Below, piece after piece: positions 36,968 to 44,943 of a stretch of 64,000 nucleotides of DNA. Position 1 is the stretch's first letter. Every line of letters starts with the position of its first letter. The stretch spans positions 92,831-156,830 of the forward strand of contig NZ_LMSP01000034.1 in NCBI RefSeq assembly GCF_001429545.1, in the 5' to 3' direction. This DNA comes from Paenibacillus sp. Soil787. Its GTDB lineage: Bacteria > Bacillota > Bacilli > Paenibacillales > NBRC-103111. A program made the position numbers and the translations under genes. The notes below the pieces were generated by a model. The model ran no database searches. It was not told the origin of the DNA and worked only from the letters and a program-made list of their open reading frames with translations.

Positions 36968-38710
36968 ATGAACAGACCACATAAACCAAAACCGAAAATC
37001 CACCTTCGCTCCTCGATCTTTATTCTGATGATTTCCTTAATAATTGTACTACTTACAGATAGCGTATTCTACTATTATACGAAGAGAATGCTAACAACTG
37101 AGCTTGAAACCAAGCTGCAGCTTATCGCCGATAACGTCGCCATCTCCATTAAACATTCCAAAACGGGTGAGAAATATGTTGAAAACCTAATCGGTCAAAA
37201 TCTGCGTACAGCTTCCTTGGCGGCACAATACCGACTGGATCCCGACATAGAGAAAGTGAAGAATGAAGAGCTAACTGTTCTCAGTAAAGAGTTAATGATC
37301 GATCATATTACGCTAATGAAACGAAGCGGTGATGATATTATTGGCTACAAATCTTCCGAACCTAAGGAGATTAATATGAGCACCAAATCCTGGAGCAGAG
37401 ACTGGTTCCAAGCATTCAATCAGCTTCTAGACACCAAAGAAACGAATGTAGAAAGCGGCCAAGCGCTGCCACATTATTGGTCGGGACCCATGAATACATC
37501 AATGACGAACCCTCAGTTTGTTGACAAATGGGGCTATTATTACGATGGGCGCACGAATTATATACTCGATCCCTATGTGCATGACACGTTCTTCCGAGAC
37601 TATCAACGGGAAACGGGTGTGGATGCTGTTATTAATGAAATAATTCATGGCTATACCAACCATGGTGCCAAAGAAATTGCCGTCTTTAATACGCCCATTT
37701 TCCTTAAGCAGCAGGAACAGTATAAAAAAGAAGGCTACACCTGGTTCACAGATCGGGAGATACTGTTCGGGTCCTATACGATGAAAGATAATCGGGATCA
37801 AGAAATGGTTCAAGCCGTTATGGAATCGAAGCAAACCAAGCAGCTTCTCACCACGATCAACGGAAAAACCTATCTCAAAATGTTCATTCCGCTTCAACTG
37901 GATTCCCCTGTTGTTATCGGTCTGACAGCCGATTATGAAACCGTACAAAAATCAATTCAACAACAGCAAGTAAACCTGCTCATTCTGATCGGATCAACCG
38001 CACTCATCGCATTCATTCTAGTCATCCTGAGCATCCGCTTCATCAATCGGAATCGTGAAGCGACCGCGGAGAGCATCCAAGAAGTTTACGTTGATCATAT
38101 CGGCTCATTGTTCCGTTCTATGAAAGAACAGCGCCATGATTTCAATAATCATGTAGCGACGATACATTCCCTCGTTCATTTGAAAGAATATACGGAATTA
38201 GATCGTTACACCACCGAGATTATCGGTGAAACAACCGCTTTGAATGACATTATTCAAATTAACGTACCCGCTTTATGCGCGATTGTACAATCTAAGGTCA
38301 TACAGGCCGTTGAACGCAAAATTACATTCTTCCATGAAGTCAGTAATTTAAATCAGATCAACCTTGGAGCTGTTAAAGCGACAGATTTGGTTCGAATTAT
38401 CAGCAATTTAATCGATAACGCGTTTGACGCCGTTATAGTTTCCAAAAAGGCAGAGGAGAAAGAAGTCCGTTTAATTGGCATTTTAGAAGGAAATTTACTT
38501 ACATTTAAGGTCATCAATAACGGAGACCCTATCCCTAGCGGTCTTCTAGAAAGTATATTCGAGCCTGGCTTCTCTACGAAACAAGAGTCCAGACACCACG
38601 CCGGCTTAGGTTTGAGCATTGTCAAAAAACTAGTGGATAAGTATGACGGAACTGTTTATGTCAGCAGCTCAGATGCTGAAACCAGCTTTACGGTTTCCAT
38701 TGTGGTATAA
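36968..38710 (+). CDS. Spo0B-like/GHKL sensor histidine kinase, orphan
   Basis: A 580-residue membrane kinase. A first membrane segment (SIFILMISLIIVLLTDSVFYY region, ~17-37) is followed by a long extracellular domain (~40-335), a second membrane segment (~338-358), a short linker, then the phospho-acceptor helix EQRHDFNNHVATIHSL of the Spo0B/DcuS/CitA type and an ATPase domain with NLIDNAFDAV and FEPGFSTK, GLGLSIVKKL. The ATG follows TAGGAGG. No receiver-domain gene lies next to it; the LytTR protein at 40549 is the nearest candidate output but lacks a receiver. Confidence 0.88.
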   Translation: MNRPHKPKPKIHLRSSIFILMISLIIVLLTDSVFYYYTKRMLTTELETKLQLIADNVAISIKHSKTGEKYVENLIGQNLRTASLAAQYRLDPDIEKVKNEELTVLSKELMIDHITLMKRSGDDIIGYKSSEPKEINMSTKSWSRDWFQAFNQLLDTKETNVESGQALPHYWSGPMNTSMTNPQFVDKWGYYYDGRTNYILDPYVHDTFFRDYQRETGVDAVINEIIHGYTNHGAKEIAVFNTPIFLKQQEQYKKEGYTWFTDREILFGSYTMKDNRDQEMVQAVMESKQTKQLLTTINGKTYLKMFIPLQLDSPVVIGLTADYETVQKSIQQQQVNLLILIGSTALIAFILVILSIRFINRNREATAESIQEVYVDHIGSLFRSMKEQRHDFNNHVATIHSLVHLKEYTELDRYTTEIIGETTALNDIIQINVPALCAIVQSKVIQAVERKITFFHEVSNLNQINLGAVKATDLVRIISNLIDNAFDAVIVSKKAEEKEVRLIGILEGNLLTFKVINNGDPIPSGLLESIFEPGFSTKQESRHHAGLGLSIVKKLVDKYDGTVYVSSSDAETSFTVSIVV

Positions 38711-38718
38711 CTAAAATT

Positions 38719-38758
38719 ATACGAACGTTATCTAATTGACATCATTTAATGTTCGTAT
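38719..38758. promoter_or_regulatory. paired inverted PurR boxes
   Basis: ATACGAACGTTA (38719-38730) and its inverted partner TAATGTTCGTAT (38747-38758) match each other at 11 of 12 positions. Both hold the CGAAC core of the Bacillus PurR box (AWWWCCGAACWWT), and the spacing of the two cores (26 bases) is near that of known PurR operators. They overlap the promoter, as expected for repression by PurR. Confidence 0.7.
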
Positions 38759-38764
38759 TATGAT
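38736..38764 (+). promoter_or_regulatory. sigma-A promoter of the FAD oxidoreductase gene
   Basis: TTGACA (38736-38741), a 17-base spacer and TATGAT (38759-38764): a near-consensus vegetative promoter between the PurR boxes. Transcription should start about 38771, leaving a ~170-base leader that contains the riboswitch. Confidence 0.85.
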
Positions 38765-38804
38765 AGTAAAGGCGGTAAGTAATAGCCACATACATATAAA
38801 TCGT

Positions 38805-38907
38805 TCGTATATCCTTGAGGATTGGCTTAAGGGTCTCTAGAGGGAGCCATAACTTCCTAGCTACGACGGGTACTTGCTTTCGCATACCTGTGTGGCTGGG
38901 TTTTTTT
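38805..38907 (+). promoter_or_regulatory. purine-class riboswitch (guanine-like variant) with overlapping terminator
   Basis: Three-way junction: P1 TCGTA/TACGA (38805-38809/38862-38866), P2 CCTTGAG/CTTAAGG with loop GATTGG, J2/3 GTCTCTAG, P3 AGGGAG/CTTCCT with loop CCATAA, J3/1 AGCTA. The junction keeps the bases equivalent to U47, U51 and C74 of the xpt guanine aptamer, so a guanine-type ligand is expected. The loop GG and CC that pair between P2 and P3 are also kept. Both loops have six bases rather than seven, and J3/1 has one extra base. The terminator hairpin (38856-38871 with 38886-38900, then seven T) uses P3, J3/1 and P1 sequence, so it cannot coexist with the folded aptamer. Confidence 0.75.
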
Positions 38908-38941
38908 GTGTCCAAAATTGAATGATCCAGAGGAGATTACA

Positions 38942-40366
38942 ATGAACACTTATGATTTTATCGTTGTTGGTGCAGGACCTGCCGGTATTTTTGCCTGTTA
39001 TGAAATGACATTGCTTCATCCTAACGCTAAAGTATTGCTCGTAGACAAAGGCCATGATATTTACCATCGCAGTTGTCCGATCTTGGAAAGTAAAATCAAG
39101 CTGTGTCCTCCCCCAGCAGGCAAAAAGGATTTCTCCGGCTGTCTTCCTGCCTGTTCCATTACAGCTGGCTTCGGAGGCGCCGGCGCTTATAGCGATGGCA
39201 AATTCAACATCACGACCGAGTTCGGCGGCTGGATGACGGATTATTTAGCACCTACCAAAGTGATCGATCTGATTCGTTATGTCGATGGCATTAATCTACA
39301 GCATGGTGCAACCGAGAACATTACGGACCCCACGACCGAGGCTGTAAAAGTTATTGAACAGCGCTCCTACGCAGCTGGATTAAAGCTGCTTCGTGCTCAG
39401 GTTAGACATCTAGGAACCGAGCAAAACCTAATGATTTTGAAATCCATCTATGAATATTTGAAGACACGTATCGATATGCAGTTCAAAGCTGAAGTTGAAG
39501 ATATCCTAACCTTTAAACGGGAGGACAAGCATGTCATCCAAGGCATTCGAATGAAGGATGGCACTGAAATTCATAGTAAACAAGTGATGTTAGCGCCAGG
39601 TAGAGACGGTTCTGCTTGGTTAACGCAAGTACTCAAAAAGCGCCGACTCAAAATGTACAACAATCAAGTCGATGTAGGCGTCCGCGTAGAAACCTCGGAT
39701 GTCGTTATGCGCGAAATCAACGAGCATCTTTATGAAGGCAAGTTCATTTATAATACATCTGTGGGTACACGAGTACGTACATTCTGCAGCAATCCATCTG
39801 GGCATGTTGTCGTCGAGAATCACAGCGGCGTCATGGCAGCGAACGGCCACTCTTACAAGGATCCAGCCCTTGGTTCCAATAATACGAACTTCGCCCTGCT
39901 CGTTTCTCATAAATTCACTGAGCCTTTCGATAAGCCGAATGAATATGCGCGTGAAATATGTAAACATGCGAATGACTTATCCAGCGGCGGTGTTATTGTT
40001 CAGAAATTTGGGGACATCATGCGCGGACGCAGGTCAACGGCGGATCGAATTCGTGAAGGCTTCCTTGAGCCGACTTTATCCGAAGCTGTTCCTGGAGATC
40101 TAGGACTTGTTCTTCCTTACAATACAATGAAAAGTTTAATTGAAATGATCCATGCGCTTGAAAAGGTAACGCCAGGTATCGCTTCTGAGCATACTCTTTT
40201 CTATGGTGTTGAAGCGAAATTCTATTCCGCTCGTCCTAAACTTAGTGAAAGTTTCGAAACCGAGATACATGGCTTGTTCTGCGGCGGTGACGGGGCAGGA
40301 ATTACAAGAGGCTTGGCCCAAGCTGGGGCTGCAGGTGTTTGGGTGGCACGCAACGTGGTCGTTTAA
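38942..40366 (+). CDS. NAD(P)/FAD-dependent oxidoreductase (COG2509-like)
   Basis: A 474-residue flavoprotein. The N-terminal dinucleotide fold IVVGAGPAGIFACYE and the C-terminal FAD loop GLFCGGDGAGITRGLAQAGA are typical. CPILESKIKLCPP and SGCLPACSITAGFGGAGAYSDGK near residues 45-95 contain conserved cysteines. The ATG at 38942 follows AGAGGAG. The reaction is not known. Its leader carries PurR boxes and a purine-type riboswitch, so its job is probably linked to purine metabolism (inference from regulation only). It appears to be transcribed alone, ending at 40421-40446. Confidence 0.88.
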   Translation: MNTYDFIVVGAGPAGIFACYEMTLLHPNAKVLLVDKGHDIYHRSCPILESKIKLCPPPAGKKDFSGCLPACSITAGFGGAGAYSDGKFNITTEFGGWMTDYLAPTKVIDLIRYVDGINLQHGATENITDPTTEAVKVIEQRSYAAGLKLLRAQVRHLGTEQNLMILKSIYEYLKTRIDMQFKAEVEDILTFKREDKHVIQGIRMKDGTEIHSKQVMLAPGRDGSAWLTQVLKKRRLKMYNNQVDVGVRVETSDVVMREINEHLYEGKFIYNTSVGTRVRTFCSNPSGHVVVENHSGVMAANGHSYKDPALGSNNTNFALLVSHKFTEPFDKPNEYAREICKHANDLSSGGVIVQKFGDIMRGRRSTADRIREGFLEPTLSEAVPGDLGLVLPYNTMKSLIEMIHALEKVTPGIASEHTLFYGVEAKFYSARPKLSESFETEIHGLFCGGDGAGITRGLAQAGAAGVWVARNVVV

Positions 40367-40420
40367 TTATTTCCGGGGAAATACGATTTCTTTCGTCAAT
40401 ATCTGCTATTAGCTATTGGA

Positions 40421-40446
40421 CCTAACTCACTAGAGTTAGGTTTTTT
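40421..40446 (+). terminator. rho-independent terminator of the oxidoreductase gene
   Basis: CCTAACTC-ACTA-GAGTTAGG followed by six T. Confidence 0.92.
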
Positions 40447-40512
40447 GGTAATTTTACGTTTAAAACTACTTTAAATCTCTTTTAAAATATGGTAAGATGA
40501 AAACGTTCTCAA

Positions 40513-40526
40513 TGTAAGCGTTATCA
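40513..40526. promoter_or_regulatory. perfect cre site (CcpA)
   Basis: TGTAAGCGTTATCA matches the cre consensus at all 14 positions. It lies 22 bases before the LytTR gene's ATG and after a plausible -10 (TAAGAT near 40493), a place where CcpA binding represses. Confidence 0.8.
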
Positions 40527-40548
40527 TTTTAAGAAGGGGGATTACAAA

Positions 40549-40917
40549 ATGAATGTAGCGCTCGAAATCGAAACAAGGAACACCTATGAAGACTTCGCAC
40601 TTGAGAAGGATATCATGTACTTCCGTGTCGGAGAACATGGGCTCGTCTCTTTCCATGGGAAAAACTTTCACATTAAAAAACGCATGACCACTGAGCAAAT
40701 TCAAGAAATTACTGCCAATAGCTCCTTTTTCAAGGTCAACACGGATTGCTATGTGAACACAAGAAAAATTCTACAGATTCAGGATGGCAAAGTGTTTTTC
40801 GAAATCAAGGGTGCTGATTCCAAATTTGCATCGATTACGAAGCTTCGCCAATTCCGGCTGAAAGAAATCGTACAACAGCACAAAGCGGAAGCAGCTACAG
40901 CTGAATCGGCAAAATAA
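40549..40917 (+). CDS. LytTR-domain protein without receiver
   Basis: A 122-residue protein that is almost entirely one LytTR-type DNA-binding domain: DIMYFRVGEHGLVSFH at the start of the beta-sheet and FFKVNTDCYVNTRKILQIQDGKVFFEI further on, equivalent to the F-x-x-x-H-R-S-x-x-V-N region of LytTR regulators. No receiver or membrane segment is present. The ATG follows AAGGGGG. It is a single-gene unit between two terminators, with a perfect cre site, so probably a carbon-controlled transcription factor; its targets are unknown. Confidence 0.8.
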   Translation: MNVALEIETRNTYEDFALEKDIMYFRVGEHGLVSFHGKNFHIKKRMTTEQIQEITANSSFFKVNTDCYVNTRKILQIQDGKVFFEIKGADSKFASITKLRQFRLKEIVQQHKAEAATAESAK

Positions 40918-40965
40918 TGGTACCCGCCCTTAAAGCACACTCACTGCGGCCACGAGGTTATACAG

Positions 40966-41002
40966 AAAAGGAGCTAACGAGAATTCTCGCTAGCTCCTTT
41001 TT
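40966..41002. terminator. bidirectional terminator between convergent genes
   Basis: AAAAGGAGCTA-CGAGAATTCTCG-TAGCTCCTTTT, an almost perfect palindrome with A and T runs on either side, serving the LytTR gene (plus) and the small gene at 41012 (minus). Confidence 0.9.
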
Positions 41003-41011
41003 GGTCGAATC

Positions 41012-41410
41012 CTATGAAATTTTTGCGAGTGTTTCTTGTTGATGCTCACGGATAAGAAAGCGTATGTAGTCGACTGTTGTATCTTTCACCTTTTTGGCTT
41101 CTTCCAAAGTCGCGAAACTGTACTCAGCATGATCAGTGCTTTCGTACTTCTTCAGCTCTTCATAGTTCATTCCAAGTGTGGAGAAGTTATAAACCAGTTC
41201 GTAGGGTGTCTTAATATCCACATTTTTCACGAAAATATCTTTGGAAAAGAATGAGCCTTGTTTCTCCACTTTAAAAATCACACGAAACGGCTTGTCTTTA
41301 TCCGACACAAAGCACTTGATAACAACGTCGATTTCCATCGTTTTATAATCCACAGCGTTCGTAGGTTCCTGCTTTGGTGTATGCATCCATTTTTTCAAAA
41401 AGCCCAGCAC
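41012..41410 (-). CDS. conserved-looking hypothetical protein, 132 residues
   Basis: I do not recognise the family. I place the start at the GTG at 41410, six bases after GGGGAGGG; the open frame extends further upstream without a better site. The protein begins LGFLKKWM, is charged and soluble, and has a strand-rich middle (IDVVIKCFVSD, FRVIFKVEKQG) and a helical C terminus. It is a single gene with the shared terminator at 40966-41002. Confidence 0.65.
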   Translation of the reverse strand: MLGFLKKWMHTPKQEPTNAVDYKTMEIDVVIKCFVSDKDKPFRVIFKVEKQGSFFSKDIFVKNVDIKTPYELVYNFSTLGMNYEELKKYESTDHAEYSFATLEEAKKVKDTTVDYIRFLIREHQQETLAKIS

Positions 41411-41523
41411 AAGATTCCCTCCCCAATAACGACATGAATATAACTCATATTGTAGCGGATACACCAACAATTGACAATCCAAAAAATGGATATTTTTGCT
41501 ATAAAAATAACATTTCCTCTCAT

Positions 41524-42792
41524 TTATGAGGCAGTTCCTATTTCCTTAAGCGATTTATTAGCAGATTTCTTCCTATAATTCCAAATAATAATCAGACAAA
41601 GCACACCAGTTAACACACCGCAACAGACGAAAGCCCCATTTGCACCATATCGATCAGCAACAAAACCAGCAAAAATGCTTCCTATTGGCGTGGAGCCCGC
41701 AAATACAAGTGAATACACACTCATCACGCGCGCGCGATACTCCTCTTTGGCATGCATCTGAAGGGAAGAATTACTGTTCGTTGCAAATATGATGTTGAAA
41801 AATCCGGTAAGAGCCAGTAATCCACCGCAGACCCAAGCGGAAGAGCTTAGTCCATTTAAGACCAAACAAACCGCAACTACTAAACTAGCAACAATGCTTA
41901 ATTTAAGCATAGGCCCTTGCTTACTGCGGAACGACATCGTAAGAGCCCCCACGAAAGAGCCCACACCTAGACATGACATTAACGTACCATACGTCGTCTC
42001 TCCCATGTACAGCACATTTTTAGTGAAAACCGGAATGAGTACATTAAAGTTAAATGCAAGCGTGCCGATCACCGTTACGAGAAGCACAGTCTGTGCTAGC
42101 AAAGGATCTCTTGCAATGTAGATAATTCCATCTTTAATTTCCTTCATTATGCCATCTCGTGAATTCTTCTTCCGAACATAAGGTGCTGCTTGAATATGAA
42201 ACAATCCATACAGAACAGCCAGAAAGCTAACTCCATTGAGCAAGAAGCACCAACCAGCACCCAACCAAGCCATCATCACCGCACCAATTGCAGGGCCAAC
42301 GATTCTTGCCATGTTAAATGTCGTTGAATTGAGAGCTATGGCATTCATGAGATCTTCTTTACCAACGATTTCTATATTAAACGACTGTCTCGTTGGCATA
42401 TCCAGCGTGTTATTAAGCCCAAGCAGCAGCGCTAGCACAATGATATAGCTGTACTTTACCGTATCCGTCAAGACGAGTATAGCCAACGTAAAGGCTAGAA
42501 TCATCGCGACCGTTTGCGTAACAAGCAGGATGTTCTTCTTTGGAAACTTATCCACAATAATGCCTGCAAACAAGGAAAATAAGAGGATTGGGAGGAACTG
42601 ACATGCCGCAACAATACCAAGTTTAAGAGGCGATCCGGTGATTGTCAGAACGAGCCATGACTGCCCAATATTTTGCATCCATGTTCCAATGAGCGATACA
42701 CACTGACCTAACCAAAGATACCGATAATTACGATGCGTTAAAGCATGGAAATGCTTATCGACAAACAGTGAACCTGCAAGCTTCATATTCAT
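41524..42792 (-). CDS. MFS transporter (enterobactin exporter-like, MFS_3)
   Basis: A 422-residue, ~12-segment permease. N terminus FHALTHRNYRYLWLGQCVSLIGTWMQ is typical of the MFS_3/EntS-like group, and GIIVDKFPKKNILL is the loop 2-3 motif. It overlaps the MarR gene in an ATGA and is probably a drug or metabolite exporter controlled by that repressor. Confidence 0.88.
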   Translation of the reverse strand: MNMKLAGSLFVDKHFHALTHRNYRYLWLGQCVSLIGTWMQNIGQSWLVLTITGSPLKLGIVAACQFLPILLFSLFAGIIVDKFPKKNILLVTQTVAMILAFTLAILVLTDTVKYSYIIVLALLLGLNNTLDMPTRQSFNIEIVGKEDLMNAIALNSTTFNMARIVGPAIGAVMMAWLGAGWCFLLNGVSFLAVLYGLFHIQAAPYVRKKNSRDGIMKEIKDGIIYIARDPLLAQTVLLVTVIGTLAFNFNVLIPVFTKNVLYMGETTYGTLMSCLGVGSFVGALTMSFRSKQGPMLKLSIVASLVVAVCLVLNGLSSSAWVCGGLLALTGFFNIIFATNSNSSLQMHAKEEYRARVMSVYSLVFAGSTPIGSIFAGFVADRYGANGAFVCCGVLTGVLCLIIIWNYRKKSANKSLKEIGTAS

Positions 42793-43241
42793 GGCTCCAT
42801 CTGCTCCTCTGCGAAACGGGACGCATTATCCCCCATTTTCTCCAAAATAGTCAAAGCCAGTTGTTTCTCCTCATCCGTTAAACCATACGTTAGACGTTCC
42901 CGCCAATCCGTCAGCACCTTCCGTACATCACCCTTAATCAGCAGTGCCTTCTCAGTCAGATGAACTTCGTTGCATCTCTTATCTTTTTTACTAACCGTGC
43001 GAGTTATGTAGCCTTGCTCTTCTAACTTTTTAAGCGCTTTGGCAGTCGTACCTTTATCAATCTTCAAATAATCCGCCAACTCCTCCTGCGTGAGACCATC
43101 TTCTTTATACAGTGCGTTGATGAAAATATGCTGCCCTCTGCCGATGTCATATTTCTTCAAATGCTCACCAATATACATCTGCCCGTAACGATAAATAAGC
43201 GAGACCCACCTTGGTATCGAATTTCTATTTTCGATCATCAT
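42789..43241 (-). CDS. MarR-family transcriptional regulator
   Basis: A 150-residue winged-helix regulator: the recognition region reads TQEELADYLKIDKGTTAKALKKLEEQGYI (in part TQEELADYLKIDKGTTAKAL), followed by the wing RTVSKKDKR. The ATG at 43241 follows AAAGGAG. It is the first gene of the pair with the exporter. A perfect 22-base palindrome lies 75 bases upstream and is the likely operator for autorepression, relieved by a small ligand. Confidence 0.9.
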   Translation of the reverse strand: MMIENRNSIPRWVSLIYRYGQMYIGEHLKKYDIGRGQHIFINALYKEDGLTQEELADYLKIDKGTTAKALKKLEEQGYITRTVSKKDKRCNEVHLTEKALLIKGDVRKVLTDWRERLTYGLTDEEKQLALTILEKMGDNASRFAEEQMEP

Positions 43242-43315
43242 ATGTCTCCTTTGTTGAGCAAAATTGTAGTGAATTTCCGAATCGTTGCACTTGCTACTGT
43301 TTTAGTATATGCCCG

Positions 43316-43337
43316 ATTAGTTGCATATGCAACTAAT
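43316..43337. promoter_or_regulatory. perfect 22-base palindrome, probable MarR operator
   Basis: ATTAGTTGCAT followed by its exact reverse complement ATGCAACTAAT. The TTGCATATGCAA core is typical of MarR-family operators. It lies between a plausible promoter and the MarR start. Confidence 0.8.
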
Positions 43338-43457
43338 TTTTGAGATGTTTTTTAATTACTAACACCTACAGAAATATAGCCTACTGTTACGGCTGCTTAC
43401 TAAATTTGCTGCTATATCAGTGAGTTTTAGTTTGAGTGGGAAATTCTGGGCATTAAG

Positions 43458-43596
43458 CATGTTTTTCATCACTAACAAGACTAAAATACCTTTTTTCATG
43501 CATTTAACTTTGAAAAACATCGTCTCAGACCATCTTTTATATCAAAATACATCCAACTGCCATCAGTAAGGATGTTTTTCATGTTTTTCATCACTA
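43458..43596. repeat. 17-base direct repeat CATGTTTTTCATCACTA
   Basis: Exact copies at 43458-43474 and 43580-43596 (offset 122), with a partial third copy (GATGTTTTTCATG) just before the second. Purely intergenic. Confidence 0.75.
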
Positions 43597-43617
43597 TGAG
43601 AGCATATTTGGTCTTCG

Positions 43618-43655
43618 ACCTGACTTTAGCGATGTAAATCATCGTTAAAGTCAGG
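43618..43655. repeat. hairpin ACCTGACTTTA-CGATG / CATCG-TAAAGTCAGGT
   Basis: A 17-bp stem with one mismatch and a five-base loop. A related sequence (CTTTAGCGATGTA..AACGTTAACG) occurs at about 53223-53251, so this may be a dispersed intergenic element. Confidence 0.7.
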
Positions 43656-43687
43656 TAGAGAAGCACCCGCCGCTGAACTACCAAAAA

Positions 43688-43734
43688 AAGAGCGAACACC
43701 CAAGCAGCCTACGCTGGGTGGGTGTTCGCTCTTT
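43688..43734 (-). terminator. rho-independent terminator of the lactonase gene
   Basis: On the minus strand AAAGAGCGAACACCCA pairs with TGGGTGTTCGCTCTTT, then a run of T. It starts six bases after the lactonase stop. Confidence 0.92.
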
Positions 43735-43739
43735 ATGTC

Positions 43740-44825
43740 CTAGAGAAACTTGATGCAAACCGGCCGCGACACCGCTGCGGTTTGCCCCGTTTCACGCAGC
43801 ATTCCAGTTTCCGCATCAATGCGGAATACTGTAATGCTGTTCGAGTCCTGGTTCGCCGCGAGGAGGAACTCCCCCTGCGGCGATAGGGCAAAGTTCCGAG
43901 GCGTCCGCCCGAGCGTCGCCTGCCAACCCACGACCGACAGCGTGCCGCTTTGTCGGTCAACCCCATAAACCGCGACACTATCGTGTCCGCGGTTGGACGC
44001 ATATACATAGCGGCCATCCCCAGAGAGATGGATGTCCGCGCATGTGCTCTCGCCGCTGAAGCCTTCCGGCAGCGTCGAAATGCTCTGGACCGCGGTCAGA
44101 ACTCCCGCGTCTGCTTCATAGCCCAGCACGGTAACCGTGCTGTCCAGCTCATTAATCGCGTACACGTACCGGCTGTCCGCGCTATAAACCAAATGCCGCG
44201 GGCCTGCGCCCGGCTTCATCGCCGCATCTCCATGCGGCAGAAGCAAGCCGCTCTCCGCGTCAATGCGGCTAACCATCAGCCGATCAAGGCCCAGATCGGC
44301 TGAAATCGCATACCGATTGTTCGGTGCCGGAACAATCGAATGCGCATGCGGAGCCTCTTGGCGATCCGCACGCGGCCCTAATGGGCCTTCGTGCTTCACC
44401 AACTGCGCATGCTCACCAAGCCGCCCGTCCGATTCTACCGGATAAACGGTCACACTGCCGCTTGAGTAATTCGCTACATACACCGTTCGGTTAGTCTGGT
44501 CCAAGCTGATATAACAAGGAGCAGCTCCGTCCGTCGGTTGCTGATTCAGCTTCTCCAGCCTGCCTGTGCCGGCTTCTATCGCATAAGCTGCCACGGAGCC
44601 TCCAAAACGACCGTTGAATGTTTCTGTCTCGCTCACCGCATACAATATCGTCCGCGCATCATTCAGAGCAAGGAACGAAGCATTTGGCAAATCGGAGTAC
44701 GACTCCACCAGCCTCATTTCTCCGCTCATTGGATTGAACGCATACAAAGAAATCCCATTTGCATTGCGCTCATCTGTATAGGAACCCACATAGACATAAA
44801 TTTCTTTCTGTTCTCCTACTGACAT
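43740..44825 (-). CDS. lactonase family protein (6-phosphogluconolactonase, Pgl/YkgB type)
   Basis: A 361-residue seven-bladed beta-propeller. Typical motifs are YVGSYTD at the N terminus, PNASFLALN, CYISLDQ, YVANYSSGSVTVYPV, the APHAHSI region with the proposed catalytic His, GAGPRHLVY and FALSPQGEFLLAANQDSN. It hydrolyses 6-phosphogluconolactone in the pentose phosphate pathway if it is a true Pgl; other lactones are possible. The ATG at 44825 is ten bases after GTGGAGG. The gene is richer in G+C than its neighbours. It appears to stand alone. Confidence 0.88.
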   Translation of the reverse strand: MSVGEQKEIYVYVGSYTDERNANGISLYAFNPMSGEMRLVESYSDLPNASFLALNDARTILYAVSETETFNGRFGGSVAAYAIEAGTGRLEKLNQQPTDGAAPCYISLDQTNRTVYVANYSSGSVTVYPVESDGRLGEHAQLVKHEGPLGPRADRQEAPHAHSIVPAPNNRYAISADLGLDRLMVSRIDAESGLLLPHGDAAMKPGAGPRHLVYSADSRYVYAINELDSTVTVLGYEADAGVLTAVQSISTLPEGFSGESTCADIHLSGDGRYVYASNRGHDSVAVYGVDRQSGTLSVVGWQATLGRTPRNFALSPQGEFLLAANQDSNSITVFRIDAETGMLRETGQTAAVSRPVCIKFL

Positions 44826-44943
44826 TGGCAACCAGCCTCCACGATAGCGATTTCTGCTATAAATAATGTCACTTCTATTGGATTGATTCCTTGCTTATTC
44901 CCCTAATCATTTCCCTGCCTAATCTCATAATCCTGCTTTCTTT

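Larger units (their letters stand above)
43242..43739. other. 498-base intergenic region with operator, repeats and two hairpins
   Basis: It holds the MarR operator (43316-43337), a repeated motif CATGTTTTTCATCACTA (43458-43474 and 43580-43596), a strong hairpin at 43618-43655 and the lactonase terminator. A 67-codon minus-strand frame (43496-43699) has no ribosome site and looks spurious. Confidence 0.6.

Noticed and set aside
38805-38866. Adenine riboswitch
   Set aside because: The base equivalent to position 74 is C, not U, which favours a guanine-like ligand, although the ON layout is like the adenine pbuE switch.
43496-43699. 67-codon minus-strand frame upstream of the MarR pair
   Set aside because: No ribosome site; it runs across the intergenic repeats and the strong hairpin.
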